Assembly (NCBI GenBank): GCA_003024985.2
Contig: PXIH01S0000188.1
From: Euperipatoides rowelli
Lineage: Eukaryota; Onychophora; Udeonychophora; Euonychophora; Peripatopsidae
Reading direction: 5' to 3' (one strand)
Length of the DNA stretch: 17,604 bases
Shown: piece by piece, positions 1 through 11,600 of the stretch
Layout: each line of letters begins with the position of its first letter
Position numbering within the stretch: position 1 is the first letter of the stretch
The notes under the pieces: model-generated
The model's input: only the letters and a program-made list of their open reading frames with translations
What the model was told of the DNA's origin: nothing
The model's database searches: none
Made by a program: the position numbers and the translations under genes

Positions 1-568
1 AGCACCAGTGACTTAAATCCATAACATTTAATGATATAATATTTTCAATGAAAAAAATATTTACAACAGAATGCAGTATATACTGTATAAAGTATATACA
101 GTATATGACACTTCATTAAAAAAAAAAAAAATCAATGTAAACAATGTGTAAAAGAAATACCTGGATATATGGTAATTTGTTTCATCCTAATATTGTCTAA
201 ATTAGTGTTTCCTAAGGAAGCCTTTGAAATATTCAATGAGAAAAATTGTATAAACATATATTTACAAAAAATAAAATCTCAGAGACACATATTATTGTTA
301 ATCAGTTAGAACACATTCTTATAAAAATAGTCTTCAATGTTTTCTTGGACAGTTCATTAATCATTACTTCTAAATCATTGACAGGGGTGAGAGCATTTCC
401 TCAACGTCAACCAGCCAGCTATAAAAACTACTATTCAGCGAATGAACAAATTTTAGTAAATGCTAAGAAGGGGGGGAGGGGTAAGAGGATGGAAGTAAGT
501 ATTTTAAATGATAGTTATACATTTAGGGTGCATATGTTAAATAATATGGAGTAGAGCATTACATAATG

Positions 569-606
569 GAGAATAAGCATTATGTACAGAGAATAAACAT
601 TATGCA
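569..606. repeat. Short tandem repeat, about 18-20 bp unit
   Basis: GAGAATAAGCATTATGTACA (569-588) is followed directly by GAGAATAAACATTATGCA (589-606), then by GAGAACAG. A weaker related copy (CATTACATAATG) precedes it. This is a small degenerate minisatellite of two to three units, with no known function. Confidence 0.6.
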
Positions 607-1186
607 GAGAACAGTCCAATCATATCAGTTTGAACTATTTAACACCTGCACTGTTTTCAGAGCACTTAATGAAATTTTAGCTTGCAGTTCTAATAATAAA
701 CTAATAATGAGCACACCTTTATTGATGTATTTATTGCCCTTCCAGATCCTTTGTTTTGTAGAGTGTGAAAGTTATCATGAATTGTTTTTTAAAATCAACA
801 AATAATGAAAACAACAGTCATAAAAATTGTCTATTATGGTGAAAATATAATTTTTATTTTACAAATGTGATCAAAACCGATTATAAATTTTCCTTTTATT
901 TTGTGCTGCTTTTAAGTACCATATCTTAATTTTTATTTTAAAAAGAATTTGGGTAACCTTTAAATTCATTTAATTACATTGGAAATTCCTTTTGATCTTG
1001 TATTCGTTGAGTTGTGCAAGAAGAGACTAATTTTAAATTAGAGCAATTATTTTGTTTATTTCATGTTACCAATAAACAATTCAAGCATACTAGATTTATA
1101 TCTTATTAAAAAGACTATATTAAAAGGCTGCAATTCCTTTAAAGAAAATGCAATTTAGGCTAGTTATCTTTTTTGATTACTGAATA

Positions 1187-1307
1187 GTAGTGGTGGTGGT
1201 TTTACGTCGTCCTTTGCCAGAAACACAATATCCAAAGCTGTAGAAGGATTTGAACCTGCAATGTCTAAATTAACAGCTGGCCTACCTACCAACTGCTTCA
1301 CCAAGAC
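1187..1307 (-). mobile_element. tRNA-derived SINE remnant
   Basis: On the minus strand, 1307-1237 reads as a tRNA-like head. It has an A-box-like TGAAGCAGTTGG (1300-1289), a stretch CTGTTAAT where an Asn-type anticodon loop would sit, and a very good B box GGTTCAAATCC (1256-1246). The acceptor ends (GTCTTGG and CTACAGC) do not pair well, so it is not a working tRNA. A non-tRNA body follows, ending in an ACCACCACCACTACT stretch and an A-rich run near 1170. This layout (Pol III boxes, body, simple tail) is that of a tRNA-derived SINE. No target-site duplication was identified and the exact ends are uncertain. The open frame over it (1164-1361) is not taken as coding. Confidence 0.6.
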
Positions 1308-1828
1308 ATCAACTAATGGCAAAGGCATGGAAAAATAATAGCTTAATATTTTTATGCTCAATTACCTGAGTTTGAACTTCTATTAAATTTAAAGATGAGT
1401 AAGAATTACAGAACTCGTACATTTAATATTACCTAAGTTTTCAATATCATTGGCACCAATAATGGCTTTTGGTGTATTTTCTGGGATCCTGATGCTTTTT
1501 CTCAAATTTTCTCTGATTTATCATTTGCAGAGATCCATGCTTTAAATTATATAATATTCAAATGTTCTGTATTCAGAGAGTACTATGATTGGAGACTGCT
1601 CTGAAATACAGTATTTAAAATTCACATCCTTAGTAATAGGCTAATCATTAAAAAAATGGATAAATTATATAAAAAGTATAGTAAGATGATGTTTATTTAA
1701 TTAAAGATGAACGTAAAGTTTGATTCTAAAAATACATTAATCAAATTAAAATACCTCTATGTCCATTTTAGATTAGAGAAATGTGGATTTAAAAACTGAA
1801 AACAAAAACATCTAAAAGTTATATTTAC

Positions 1829-1834
1829 TTTATT
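1829..1834 (-). terminator. Candidate polyadenylation signal AATAAA
   Basis: TTTATT on the plus strand reads AATAAA on the minus strand, about 660 nt past the DEPDC1-like stop codon. A variant ATTAAA is at 1890-1895. It is the first canonical hexamer I found downstream of the stop. Such hexamers arise often by chance in A/T-rich DNA, so this is only a candidate. Confidence 0.3.
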
Positions 1835-2489
1835 TTTAAAAAAATTGTTCAGAATTTTTTTAGTATGCATTTACTTAAAACCATACTATTTTAATAAGAT
1901 ATGATCCAAACGTATTTTATAAGGATCAAGGGTTGTACCATAGGAAATTAAAATACTGTACAGTAAAAAGATCGAGCTCATTTGATCATAATATGAAAAT
2001 GCTCATTTGTATAACTGAGACATTCGGAGTTTTGGACTAGAGAAATTTTAGTGCATATGTGTGGATTTTTTTTTTTTTTTTTAAGTGAGGAAAGGGAAAA
2101 ATTTTCTGAATTTTAAAAAGATATTCACCAGTGGTGACTTGGGAAGTGTATTTCCTCACCCCTATGGCATTTATGATCTGAACTGTTAATGAGTACATAT
2201 AGGAAGAGATTCATCGTCAATACTGCAAGAGAAATAATTATATACAATGTTGTTAAAATGAGTATAATACATTATTGCTTAGTAACAATATAAATTATAA
2301 TACAGGGGTTTGCATGCAGCTAACAAAGGCACTTGTCAAAGCTGGTGCAGCCATTAGGAGTGAGATGAGTGTTCCTGTCAGATATTTTGCATTTCTTTCA
2401 ATATGTTAAAAACCATCCAGCAACATACAGCTAGTTTCTGACGTCACACAAACTTAAGCGATTGGAGTGAAGATGTTGTTGCGAACTTG
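1829..2489 (-). other. Probable 3' UTR of the DEPDC1-like gene
   Basis: This follows the TGA on the minus strand. The stretch from about 2100 to 2489 is visibly less A/T-rich than the flank, as expected for transcribed sequence. The first poly(A)-signal candidates on this strand are ATTAAA at 1895-1890 and AATAAA at 1834-1829. No transcript evidence is available, so the end is a guess and the UTR could be shorter or longer. An ACTGTACAGT palindrome lies near 1955-1965. Confidence 0.4.
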
Positions 2490-2627
2490 TCACATCCTGA
2501 TACCCATCAGTTTATTGAGTGGTTTGCTCAAAAGAGGCCTGCCTTTGGGCTTTTCTGGAAACACTTCTGCTTCGCTTTCAGGCGTTGGGAAACGATGCAT
2601 ATAGATCTCGGGATATGATTTCTGAAA
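2490..2627 (-). CDS. DEPDC1B: DEPDC1-like terminal exon, coding part, with stop codon
   Basis: The coding part is 45 codons plus TGA (2492-2490). The acceptor TTCTTTAG ends at 2628. The peptide begins [20 protein letters not shown], then [13 protein letters not shown], and ends in a basic tail [12 protein letters not shown]. This is the conserved C terminus of DEPDC1-family proteins: FQKSYPExY, RFPTPES, then an E/DKPK segment and a variable basic tail. The frame joins the preceding exon (LKQ) without a gap. The tail is somewhat shorter than the human DEPDC1B tail as I recall it. There is no sign of truncation: the stop follows a proline/lysine-rich stretch typical of this end. Confidence 0.9.
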   Translation of the reverse strand, partial: FQKSYPEIYMHRFPTPESEAEVFPEKPKGRPLLSKPLNKLMGIRM

Positions 2628-5600
2628 CTAAAGAATTTTAGAATTAAAAAATGAGTGGAATATATTTACTGTAGATAATGTAAAAAAAAAAAATTAAGTC
2701 ATAACTGCATGTTCAGTAAAAATCTAAATTTTTAGTATGACCTGAATCAAAATAGCAATCAGAAGGGAAATACATGAAATAGGAAAAATTTTGTATTACA
2801 TTTCCATGAAGTTATTTTTTTTTCCTACTCAAATCATCGCAGAATTAGCAAGTGTTTATAAATACACCAGAGCCTCGATTTGTCATTTTTCCATTGAATA
2901 ATTGGTAAATAAAGCCTATTTTTTTTCAGTTTTGTCACCTTTTTTCATCAGTGAGTAGTTGCAATAGCTTACTAAGTAAATTTAACAAAAAAAAAAAAAT
3001 ATGCTGTAATTTTGATTTTATAAAATTTATACCAAGTATCAATTTAAAATAACTTTATTAAAATCAACTTTTTTGTCAAGATTAACAAATAAACACAGTA
3101 GAATATTTTATTATACTGTATATACAGTATATTGTATATATACTTGTATACTGTACATACTGTATATATTATAATGAATCTGTGATAGTATTTTTAATTT
3201 AGCAATAGCCTAGTGTTCATTTTATAAATTAAAGTGTTATTTTTCTAATTATTATTTGTTACTTTGATTTGTATGTGTGAGAACTAGCTGTGTTGTCTTT
3301 GCATGATGTTTACTTTCTGTAATGGGGCCTTTGTTATTTATTAGCAAAGGTCGCATTAATGTAATTTGATCAAGATTTAAATAGCATGCAAAAGCAGTCG
3401 CCCTTCTCACATGTGTGAATTAAAAAAAAATTATTCATATAAAATTTAATTAGCATGTGTGTGTGCTTTTCGTTATTTAAGAGCGCACACACATGCTCAG
3501 TTGTTCTTTCTCATTGAGAAAGACTACGGTCATTCCAGCGAATCCCCTTTTTTGTTGTACTGCTCTGTGGCTGGACTGACTGGAGTCAGTCCAACGAGTT
3601 GTTCCAATTTCCATATTATTTTGTAAATATTTTATTTTGACTTTGTTGCACGTCAGCAAGTGGCTGACATAGTTTTACTGTAAAATACCTGCTGCAGCTT
3701 GCACCAATAAAATATAATGGAGATTTTACATTTTGGTTCGACATATTTATTTATTCATTACTTCTTCACTCCTCCTGTCTTTCAGTTTCAGTTTATTACC
3801 TACAGTATTTCTTTATAAAAATATTATTTCATTTCTTTATTATATACCTGTATACATATACAGTATATGTCATATATATACTGTATATAATTTATTTTTA
3901 ACTAAGAAAGGTCTGGGTTGATGAGAAAACAAACCATGACATTTACTACTATGAGAACTCAATAAGCCATCAATATTTAGATTAACAGTACTGAAATTTC
4001 CCTATTGTATTAGGGGTAAATGTAAATATAGTTGAAATAACTCTCCCTTATGTTTTATAGTACAATAAATATACAGATAAGATGATCCACAAGGGCTGCA
4101 GCAAACTTAGACATCAAAGAACTTGCACCAAAGGATTAACATGGGACCCAGATTATTGACCGGTCTGTCCCGTTTTGCCTAAAACACTTACAGCTTAACA
4201 GAAATATGAAATCAATGTTAATGAACATATAAAATGCTTTTAACAAAAATATACACCAGGATCACTTGCAAATCTGAAATTATTTTGTAGGTGCTGGCAA
4301 GATAAGAATAATTTATAGAAATTCAATGTAGGTAGAACTCTATATTGGTATATTCAAGATTGATTGTGCCTTTCAGCTCCTGTCACACCAAACGAGTAAA
4401 TAATTATGACTAACTTAAAAAAATGACTAAGTTTAAGTGAATAATAAATATCATAAGCATTTATTTAAATTAATTTAGTTTCTTTTTCTTTTTAAGGTTA
4501 CAATGTTTATTTTTCTGTTAATTCTACATCAAGAGTAAAAAAAATTGAGGTTTTACATAAATGTTTTACAATTTAATTTTAGACGGTTATTTTCCTATAC
4601 TTTAACCCTTTCCACTCCTCTCAATTCAAAGAATTTGGATTCTTCAGGTCCACAATAAAATCAAAAATCAATTTTTTATTTATTTTAAATTTTGATTAGA
4701 AATGTAGAAAAAATATTTTTAAAATGGTTTATACCTATTTTGTACCGTATTCACTGTATGTGAAGAAAAATCAATAAAAAAATTGTATTTTTTAATTATT
4801 GAATGCAATATAAAAAATAAAAAACTTATATAAAAGTAAAAAAAATATAACACTGCATTATACAAATTCTTTATTATATTGGACTATAAATGGCAATTGT
4901 GAATCAACTTTGGAATGGATAAATGTAACCCGGTGCCTGTTATGAGCCAGAGGGGCCGGTTACGGATTAGGACCTGTTCCTTGCCTATGATGGCAAGAGC
5001 CAAGGCCTAACATAATATTTTCCTTGCAGCAAGATGTTAGAGATATCCCCCGCAAAACCAAAGGCAGTTAATAATTATGTGACATGAGAAAGAACTATGA
5101 CACAAGTTTTGGTTCATAATAAGAATGGTTTATTCTGTGAGGCAAGAAAAAGACAAAATATTCATGATAACAATCGTATTTCACAACATGTGATATTTTA
5201 CAATAGGTGATAATGTGTTATTAAATAAAAAATTCTCTCAACAAGTAGTGTGGAAGGGACTTAGTAAAAGTCCTACAAAGAATTAGTCTGGTTGTTAGGA
5301 CTTTTTGATGCCGGCTATTCGAAGAAGTGCGATGGATTTGTGCATGAATAAATAAGTTTGTAATTTTTTTTTCTTTCAACAGGATGTAACTTTTGCATTC
5401 ATACTTGATCTATCTACAGTATATGAGTATATTGGTAAGGTCCTTGATATTTGATTTACTTTAAATTATTGCTAAAATACATCCGAATGCTATTTTGGGC
5501 TCCCTACGACCTTCCCCTGCCCTGGGAATGAATTATTTAAAATTAAGGGTAAAGGAACACCAAGGTTTGCTAGCCAACTCCGGATCTCTAATTACTTCAG

Positions 5601-8600
5601 AAATAGCCGATATATATTTTGGAAACTTATTCGTAGACAACGTGTGGCTTTTTTTTCTAGTAATAAGTAAAAGATGTATTACCCAGCAGGAACATTCATA
5701 TTTTTAATTTATGTAAGATAAGTGTGCCTAAAGTAGATAGTGGTAAGTAATGCCATAGTCAATAAATAATAAACCTATTCTTAAAATTAAAAACTTAAAA
5801 TGTCAAATGTACATCATTTTGAAGGATTTGGTAACTTTTATACCTCCCTTTTACCTGAATAAAATATTAAAATATAGAAACTGGCAGCTGGTGTACTTGA
5901 TCAGTTTTTGTTTTCATTCAAATAATTAGGATTATACAAATTTAGGAATTTATACAAATTAAAATAGTACATAATTCACTACATATTAATGGGCTTTTAG
6001 CATTCTTTCACAATTTATTTTATAACAAAATTTAAAAAAAAAGTTAAAATATGAGGGCACAAAATTTATCCTGTTGGGGTACTATTACCTAACTGAAAAT
6101 AATTATAATTGTGGTTCTTAATCTTTTTGTTGCCTTCATCTCATAAAATAAATCAATTTCTACGATCAGCTAGAATTACATTATTTCTAAATTAGTAAAA
6201 TCTTGCTATTGTTTTTACTTTATACCATAGAAATGTTATCCAGGATGGAGGGGGAGGAAACAGAATGTCAATCTCAAAAAATTATTTTTTACATTATTTT
6301 CCAATGCAACATTTATTTTTCTTTAGAGACTGACTGACAATTTGATTTATCATTTCTTACTGTTAATACTTAATTTTTTTAGACATTAACTTACAATTTG
6401 ATATCAGTTCTTGAGAAATAAAATAGGAAAATACCTATTGTCTAAAAAAAAAAAAAAAATTTTTGAAGCCATCCCCTGCACTATTTTAGTGAAACCAGGA
6501 AAGGGGGAGGAGAGGTTGATCCTCATGTTATGCACCAACATATACTGTACTAATATTAAATTAAAGTTTTTTTTCCTAGCACATTTTCGGAAAATAGGCG
6601 ACGTGGAAAGGGTTAAAGTGTTTTTCTGCTCATAGTTATTTAATTTTGTCATCTGCATGTGAAATTATTAATATGTAAAGCAAGACAACTCAAGTTAAAA
6701 TTAATAAATTTCAAAACAAATAAAATTTATGAAAGTATAACATCCAGTCCGATTATTGTGATCAAAAAATATAAATTAGTGTATTTTGTGATTGCCCATG
6801 CATTAAATTTTCATGTACTTTTTTTTAATCAATATTAAATATACTTAATATAAATACAGAATTTAATTTAGGGAACCTTTCTTCAGCTTCACTTAATATT
6901 TTAAATAGAGGGGATCGGTTTGGACAAACTCTAAAACTCACTATATTTTTCTTAACAAAATTACATACATTTATTGAATGCATAAAATATTACTAAATGA
7001 TTATACTGCATCATGTTTTCATCAGGAAAGTGGATATTCTTTAGAATAAATGTTATCCCTCCCCTTTGGTGGATTTTTTTGTAATATGGATCTATGAATT
7101 GCTTATAAAAAAAAAAAAAAAAAAATATATTTAACGGTTATTTCTATCTTATTTAGATTTACTAGTATTTATTCCGAATTGGAGTGGTATAAGAAGCAGA
7201 AGACAAAAATAAAAAAAAGGCAGAAGTCGGCTATTCACCGGAGATGGAGACAGTAAATCATCTAAGCAAATTACAGAAACATCATTTACATTTTTAATTT
7301 TAGATATTTGAATTTTGTTTTAAAGAAAATTATTTTTATAGGTGAATAACAACTAAGTAATCTATAGATAAAATTAATTGCAAGTAAATCACAAAAGTTT
7401 TAAATAAAAAAAAAAGCTAAAATTAAGAAACATACAAAATAATTAAAAAAATTTAATTATTATTGATTTTTTTTGTAATAAAAGTATTAGGTATTTTTTT
7501 TTTTTAAAAAAAATATTTTGGTATAATTAAAGGCCAATCTTTTCATAAACTTTGAAAGCTTTTAAAATAAAATTGAAGCAATTTTAAACAAAATATTGAA
7601 TATCAAAAATAAAAGGCATAATGTCGGTAAACTACCGTAGTTGGAGTGCAACTACACAATTATAAATGTCGGTGTATCACCGGATGTGGAGTGGAAAGGG
7701 TTAATCCTATTTGACCTCTCTGAAGTACTTAGACAAAAACTGTGAAACAGAATGCTACATCTACCAGTACATTAAAATACTTCCAGGATTTAAATAGGGT
7801 TTAATTGGTGAAGCACTTTCTTCTGGTGCTCTGGAATTGTAACCCTTTAACTATATCCTAAACTTATTTTAATTTAAAAAAATGATATGTATTAAGCAGC
7901 ATTAATACATTTTAGTGGGAGGGATAACTAATTAAACTATTAAAAACTATTACCTGCTTGAGTTTCTTTTTCTTCTCCTTCTGTGACATCTTCTGATCTT
8001 GAATGATGGCTTTCAAAAGATCAAAAAGCGCCTGCTGCGAGACACTGAGCTTCTGACGCTGATATTCGTTCGAGGACACCTGTTCACAATAAGTTAGCGT
8101 ACAGGAATCGTCCAGACAATATTTGATCTATAAAGACGGCAGAAAAAAGAACAGAGCACAGTGAGGCAGTAAGGCAAGAAAGAGGGCCACCGCATACCTT
8201 AGGTATATGCATGCTCAAACCAGATATTTTAAAGTCATTTTCCCTTCTTAGTATTTTCAATTTGGGAAATTTCCTGTAAGTAAATGTGTTAATGATTCCT
8301 TTTAAAATTAGAAACAATTTAAGAAAATTAATTAATCAAATCAATGGTTAGAAATTTGGGACATTTCATTTTAATAGCTCCATTTCACCAAATTAAGATT
8401 ACATGGGAATGAAATCCAAAAGATTTAAGCTCAGGTATAGTAATAAATGGGTTATGTAATTTAATAAATTTATAGGCCTATTGATAAAATATAAAAACTA
8501 ATTCACATGAGAAATATTTCAGTTTCAAAGTGAATAAAATTAAAACTCGGTACTCTCTTAAAAAAAAAAATACATTTTTTTTTTAATTCTTTATTGTAGA

Positions 8601-11600
8601 ATGCAGTTCAATGTTTCCAAAAGTGCAATAATGAATTGGGTGTACAATGATCATATTTTAATAGGATACCCAATCGAATTGAGCTATATTTATTCAATTT
8701 GCAAACTTCAGCACAGCAATAAGTATGCAAATAAGTTAGACCGTAAGCATCAGGTCTAAGTTGATTGCTCGATTTGTGATAGCCTACTAAGAACTTTTTT
8801 TTTTCACAATATGCGTTCTGTATTTTTAAAAAAATTATGGAAATGTGTTGGATCATGCCAACAATGTCAAAATTTCAATGACTGGGAAAATCCTTTCTTC
8901 CTCTCACCCTCCCTCACATTTTTACTGAAATTAATTTAATAGTAAAAGTGTTATTATTAAAAGAAATACTGTCATACTCTACTTTATTTAAAATATGAGG
9001 CATAAAATATTAGTTCTGATAAATATTCACTGAATTTCATTGCAAATGTTATTTTAGACAATATATTGTATCATCTTCTAAGCACTCATTAAAAAAAAAA
9101 CCCCGCAAACCAAAGAATTGACCGAAGCCTACAGTATCTTTTATTTAAAATGTAGGCAGAATAGTTAACATAATTATTTTTTTAAAATAACGTTATAATT
9201 GTATTTTATTTTAGCTAGGAACCACACAAAATAAATGGCACTTTAAATAAGTTTGAATCAACTAGGCCTAGGTTAAACAAGCTAAAACATTGTTAATAAC
9301 CATCAAAATCTTGGATGTTAATATACATTAGTTGGTTAACAAACAACAAAACCAAATAAAATGTAACTAAAATTGTATTAAATAAGCAAATTATCCCATG
9401 TCCTGTGATCTCTATAGCAAGGAATTAATTAGAAGACATAAAAGAGAATAGATTTAACTTGAAGGATTATATATTTCCAGTGTAAAATAATTTATGCAAC
9501 AGAATGGCAAAATTTTTTTGTCACAACAACAATCTTATTAATAGTGCTACTCTATCTTGTTAGAAACGACAGACTTAAAAATATTAATGCTTCAGATTAT
9601 GAATGCATAAATTACTAATCTCAGATAAAATTATATAAAGGCTGATCATTAAAAGCATACAAATACAGTATATACTGTATATTAACAGTATATACAGTGC
9701 ATACAACTAAATTTCCAGTCTAAATTGACAAAGTGGGAAAGAATAACAGGTTATGGAATCCTCTCCAATAGCTCTCCACTATCAAGATTTAAAAAAAAAA
9801 AAAAAAATTTAAATGCTATTTAAAATCACGTCATGATTTGTGAAGGATATTTATATATCTATTCATTCTGATGCAAAAAATTATTAAACGAATATTTTTT
9901 AAGATTCAGAAGTAAATTAGTGGTCAGTAAAAGAATTTAACCCTTTCAGAAAGAAAAAGAAGAAAAACAAAAAGACATAAAAACTTCCCAAATATAGTAG
10001 CCTAATGGTAATAAAAACACATGCATTTTTTTATATACAATATCCATGCAGGTTTTCAAATAACCGTCCAGGAACAATCAAACCAATTCGGCATGCATAT
10101 TCCTTTCAACAAGCCCCCATCTAAGATCATGCTTTCTAAAATATTTACAAATAGAAATCTAAATAAAATAAATAGAACTATCATACTATACATCAAATCA
10201 AAGTGTTATAATTAATAGGAACACTGCAAGGAGGGAGCTGAGAGGTGGAATGAATAAGAAGTGATAATGGCTAAAATGAAGAAATATATACCGCAAAAAT
10301 TTTTTACTTTAAATTTTTAAAAAAGCAAACATTGCTTAGTGGTGTAATGGAGGTAGGGTTATAATTCTCTTATTAAGAAGTCTGAGCATGCCCGAATATG
10401 AAACAGTAATAATCAGACCTGTTTTCATGGCCTGATAACATAATTATAAAGCAGCCAAAGCAAACACAAGAAAAAGGGAGCACATAAAAAGCAAATAGAA
10501 AGAATTCGCACACCATTAGGCATATAATACAAAGTAGAAAACCCACAAGCAGAACTGGTGTTACAGGATGAGGGTATAAACTGGAAAAGGAAAAATTACT
10601 GACCTTAAGAAGACCAGCAAAGAAAAATACATACAGTACATGGAATTATTACTAAGGAGATCTTTATTTTCTAAAAAAATACCATTCTGAATTTTATATA
10701 ATTCTAATGATGAAATAATTATAAAATAGCAATTAAATGTAATAAAAATAAAACAATACAAGGTAAAAAAAAAAAAAAAAAACATTCTTAGCAGATCCAA
10801 AACTCATCAAAATGAAAAAAAATCTTAAATAAAATTAAAACCTTGTTTATCTGAAACCCATACACTATTTTAAAAGTTAAAAATAGTAAGACGATCAATT
10901 AATGCTGTCTGACACTTGGCTATTTCATAACTATACAATTTTTTTTTTTTTACAACCAGGCCAAAAATCTAATAAAAATTGAGGAGTTATTTTTTTTTTT
11001 AAATAATTGAATGGCTGATCAAAACTTCTCTGGACCATGACAATTTTTTTGTCCCAAGTCTGAACAAAATAATTTAAGAATTATAGATGTTAATTTTTTA
11101 AAAATTAATTGAACACCATAATATATGTTTTAAAAAACACATTTGAACATTACAATGTTTAACCCACATTTAAATAAATAACTAAAAATGTTAAAATCTT
11201 CTAGGTTTTGAATAAACAAGGTTTTACCATAGTCTTTGTTAGGAATATAATTTTTAAAAAAGGTTTAGGGTTTTCATATTTTTTTTTTTATATAATAATA
11301 AAATGAATAAGATTAAAATCACACATTAAATGCAAAAATAATCAAGATATACTGTGTGTAATGTTTTAAATAGACCAAAAGGAAACTGAATTTTAATATA
11401 AACAGGCTTGCCACATGCCACAAAAAATCATGATCGTCTAGAAATTTAGAACATAAAAAATGTCTCATGCGGCACACCCAAAGACAATAATTCACAAAAT
11501 TAAAAAAAAAAAAAAAAATTTTAAAAAATTAATTTTTACTGGACATATTTTAATACAAATTAACAACATCATAAGAATTGAAATATATTATTTTGCCTTT

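Larger units (their letters stand above)
1..1828. other. 3' flank or extended UTR, no gene recognised
   Basis: A/T-rich flanking DNA. It contains CAGTATATACTG palindromes at 74-105, a short tandem repeat at 569-606 and a SINE-like remnant near 1187-1307. Two plus-strand open frames (246-554 and 566-805) were examined. Neither shows a recognisable domain, and they are composed mainly of A/T-biased codons, so they are not called as genes. Confidence 0.5.
4602..7704. mobile_element. piggyBac-like element (non-autonomous or decayed), TTAA-bounded
   Basis: TTAACCCTTTCCACTCC at 4602-4618 is repeated exactly in inverted orientation at 7688-7704. The outermost TTAA on each side fits the target duplication of piggyBac transposons, and the inner CCC start fits the piggyBac terminal repeat. 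The element would be about 3.1 kb. No transposase frame was found; only short broken frames lie inside, so it is non-autonomous or decayed. Islands of higher G+C at about 4920-5060, 5300-5340 and 5490-5620 may be remnants of its original content. An alternative right end at 6603-6616 raises the possibility of nesting. Its strand cannot be assigned. Confidence 0.6.
2628..7953 (-). other. Intron of DEPDC1-like gene (about 5.3 kb)
   Basis: Bounded by donor GTAATA (7953-7948) and acceptor TTCTTTAG (ending 2628), phase 0. It contains a probable LTR (about 3274-3726), ACTGTATATACAGT palindromes near 3115-3170 and 3846-3890, and a piggyBac-like element (4602-7704). No open frame inside encodes a recognisable protein. 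The rest is A/T-rich sequence with A and T runs. Confidence 0.85.

Noticed and set aside
246-805. Two plus-strand open frames of 102 and 79 codons
   Set aside because: No recognisable domain, strong A/T-driven amino acid bias (I, K, N, L), partly made of a tandem repeat, and no supporting promoter or splice context.
1237-1307. A functional tRNA-Asn gene
   Set aside because: Acceptor arms do not pair and the anticodon stem is weak; better explained as a tRNA-derived SINE head.
3477-3659. Minus-strand 60-codon open frame
   Set aside because: It lies inside the probable LTR and covers its R-U5 part; no protein similarity was recognised.
6404-6658. Overlapping open frames on both strands (84 and 74 codons)
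   Set aside because: They are complementary readings of the same low-complexity stretch, including an A16 run and a terminal-repeat copy.
8084-8317. Minus-strand 77-codon open frame overlapping the exon at 7954-8127
   Set aside because: Different frame from the conserved exon and mostly intron sequence; no domain recognised.
10330-10370. A-box-like TTGCTTAGTGG suggesting a tRNA or SINE
   Set aside because: No proper B box at the needed distance; the GGTTATAATTC that follows is too close and mismatched.
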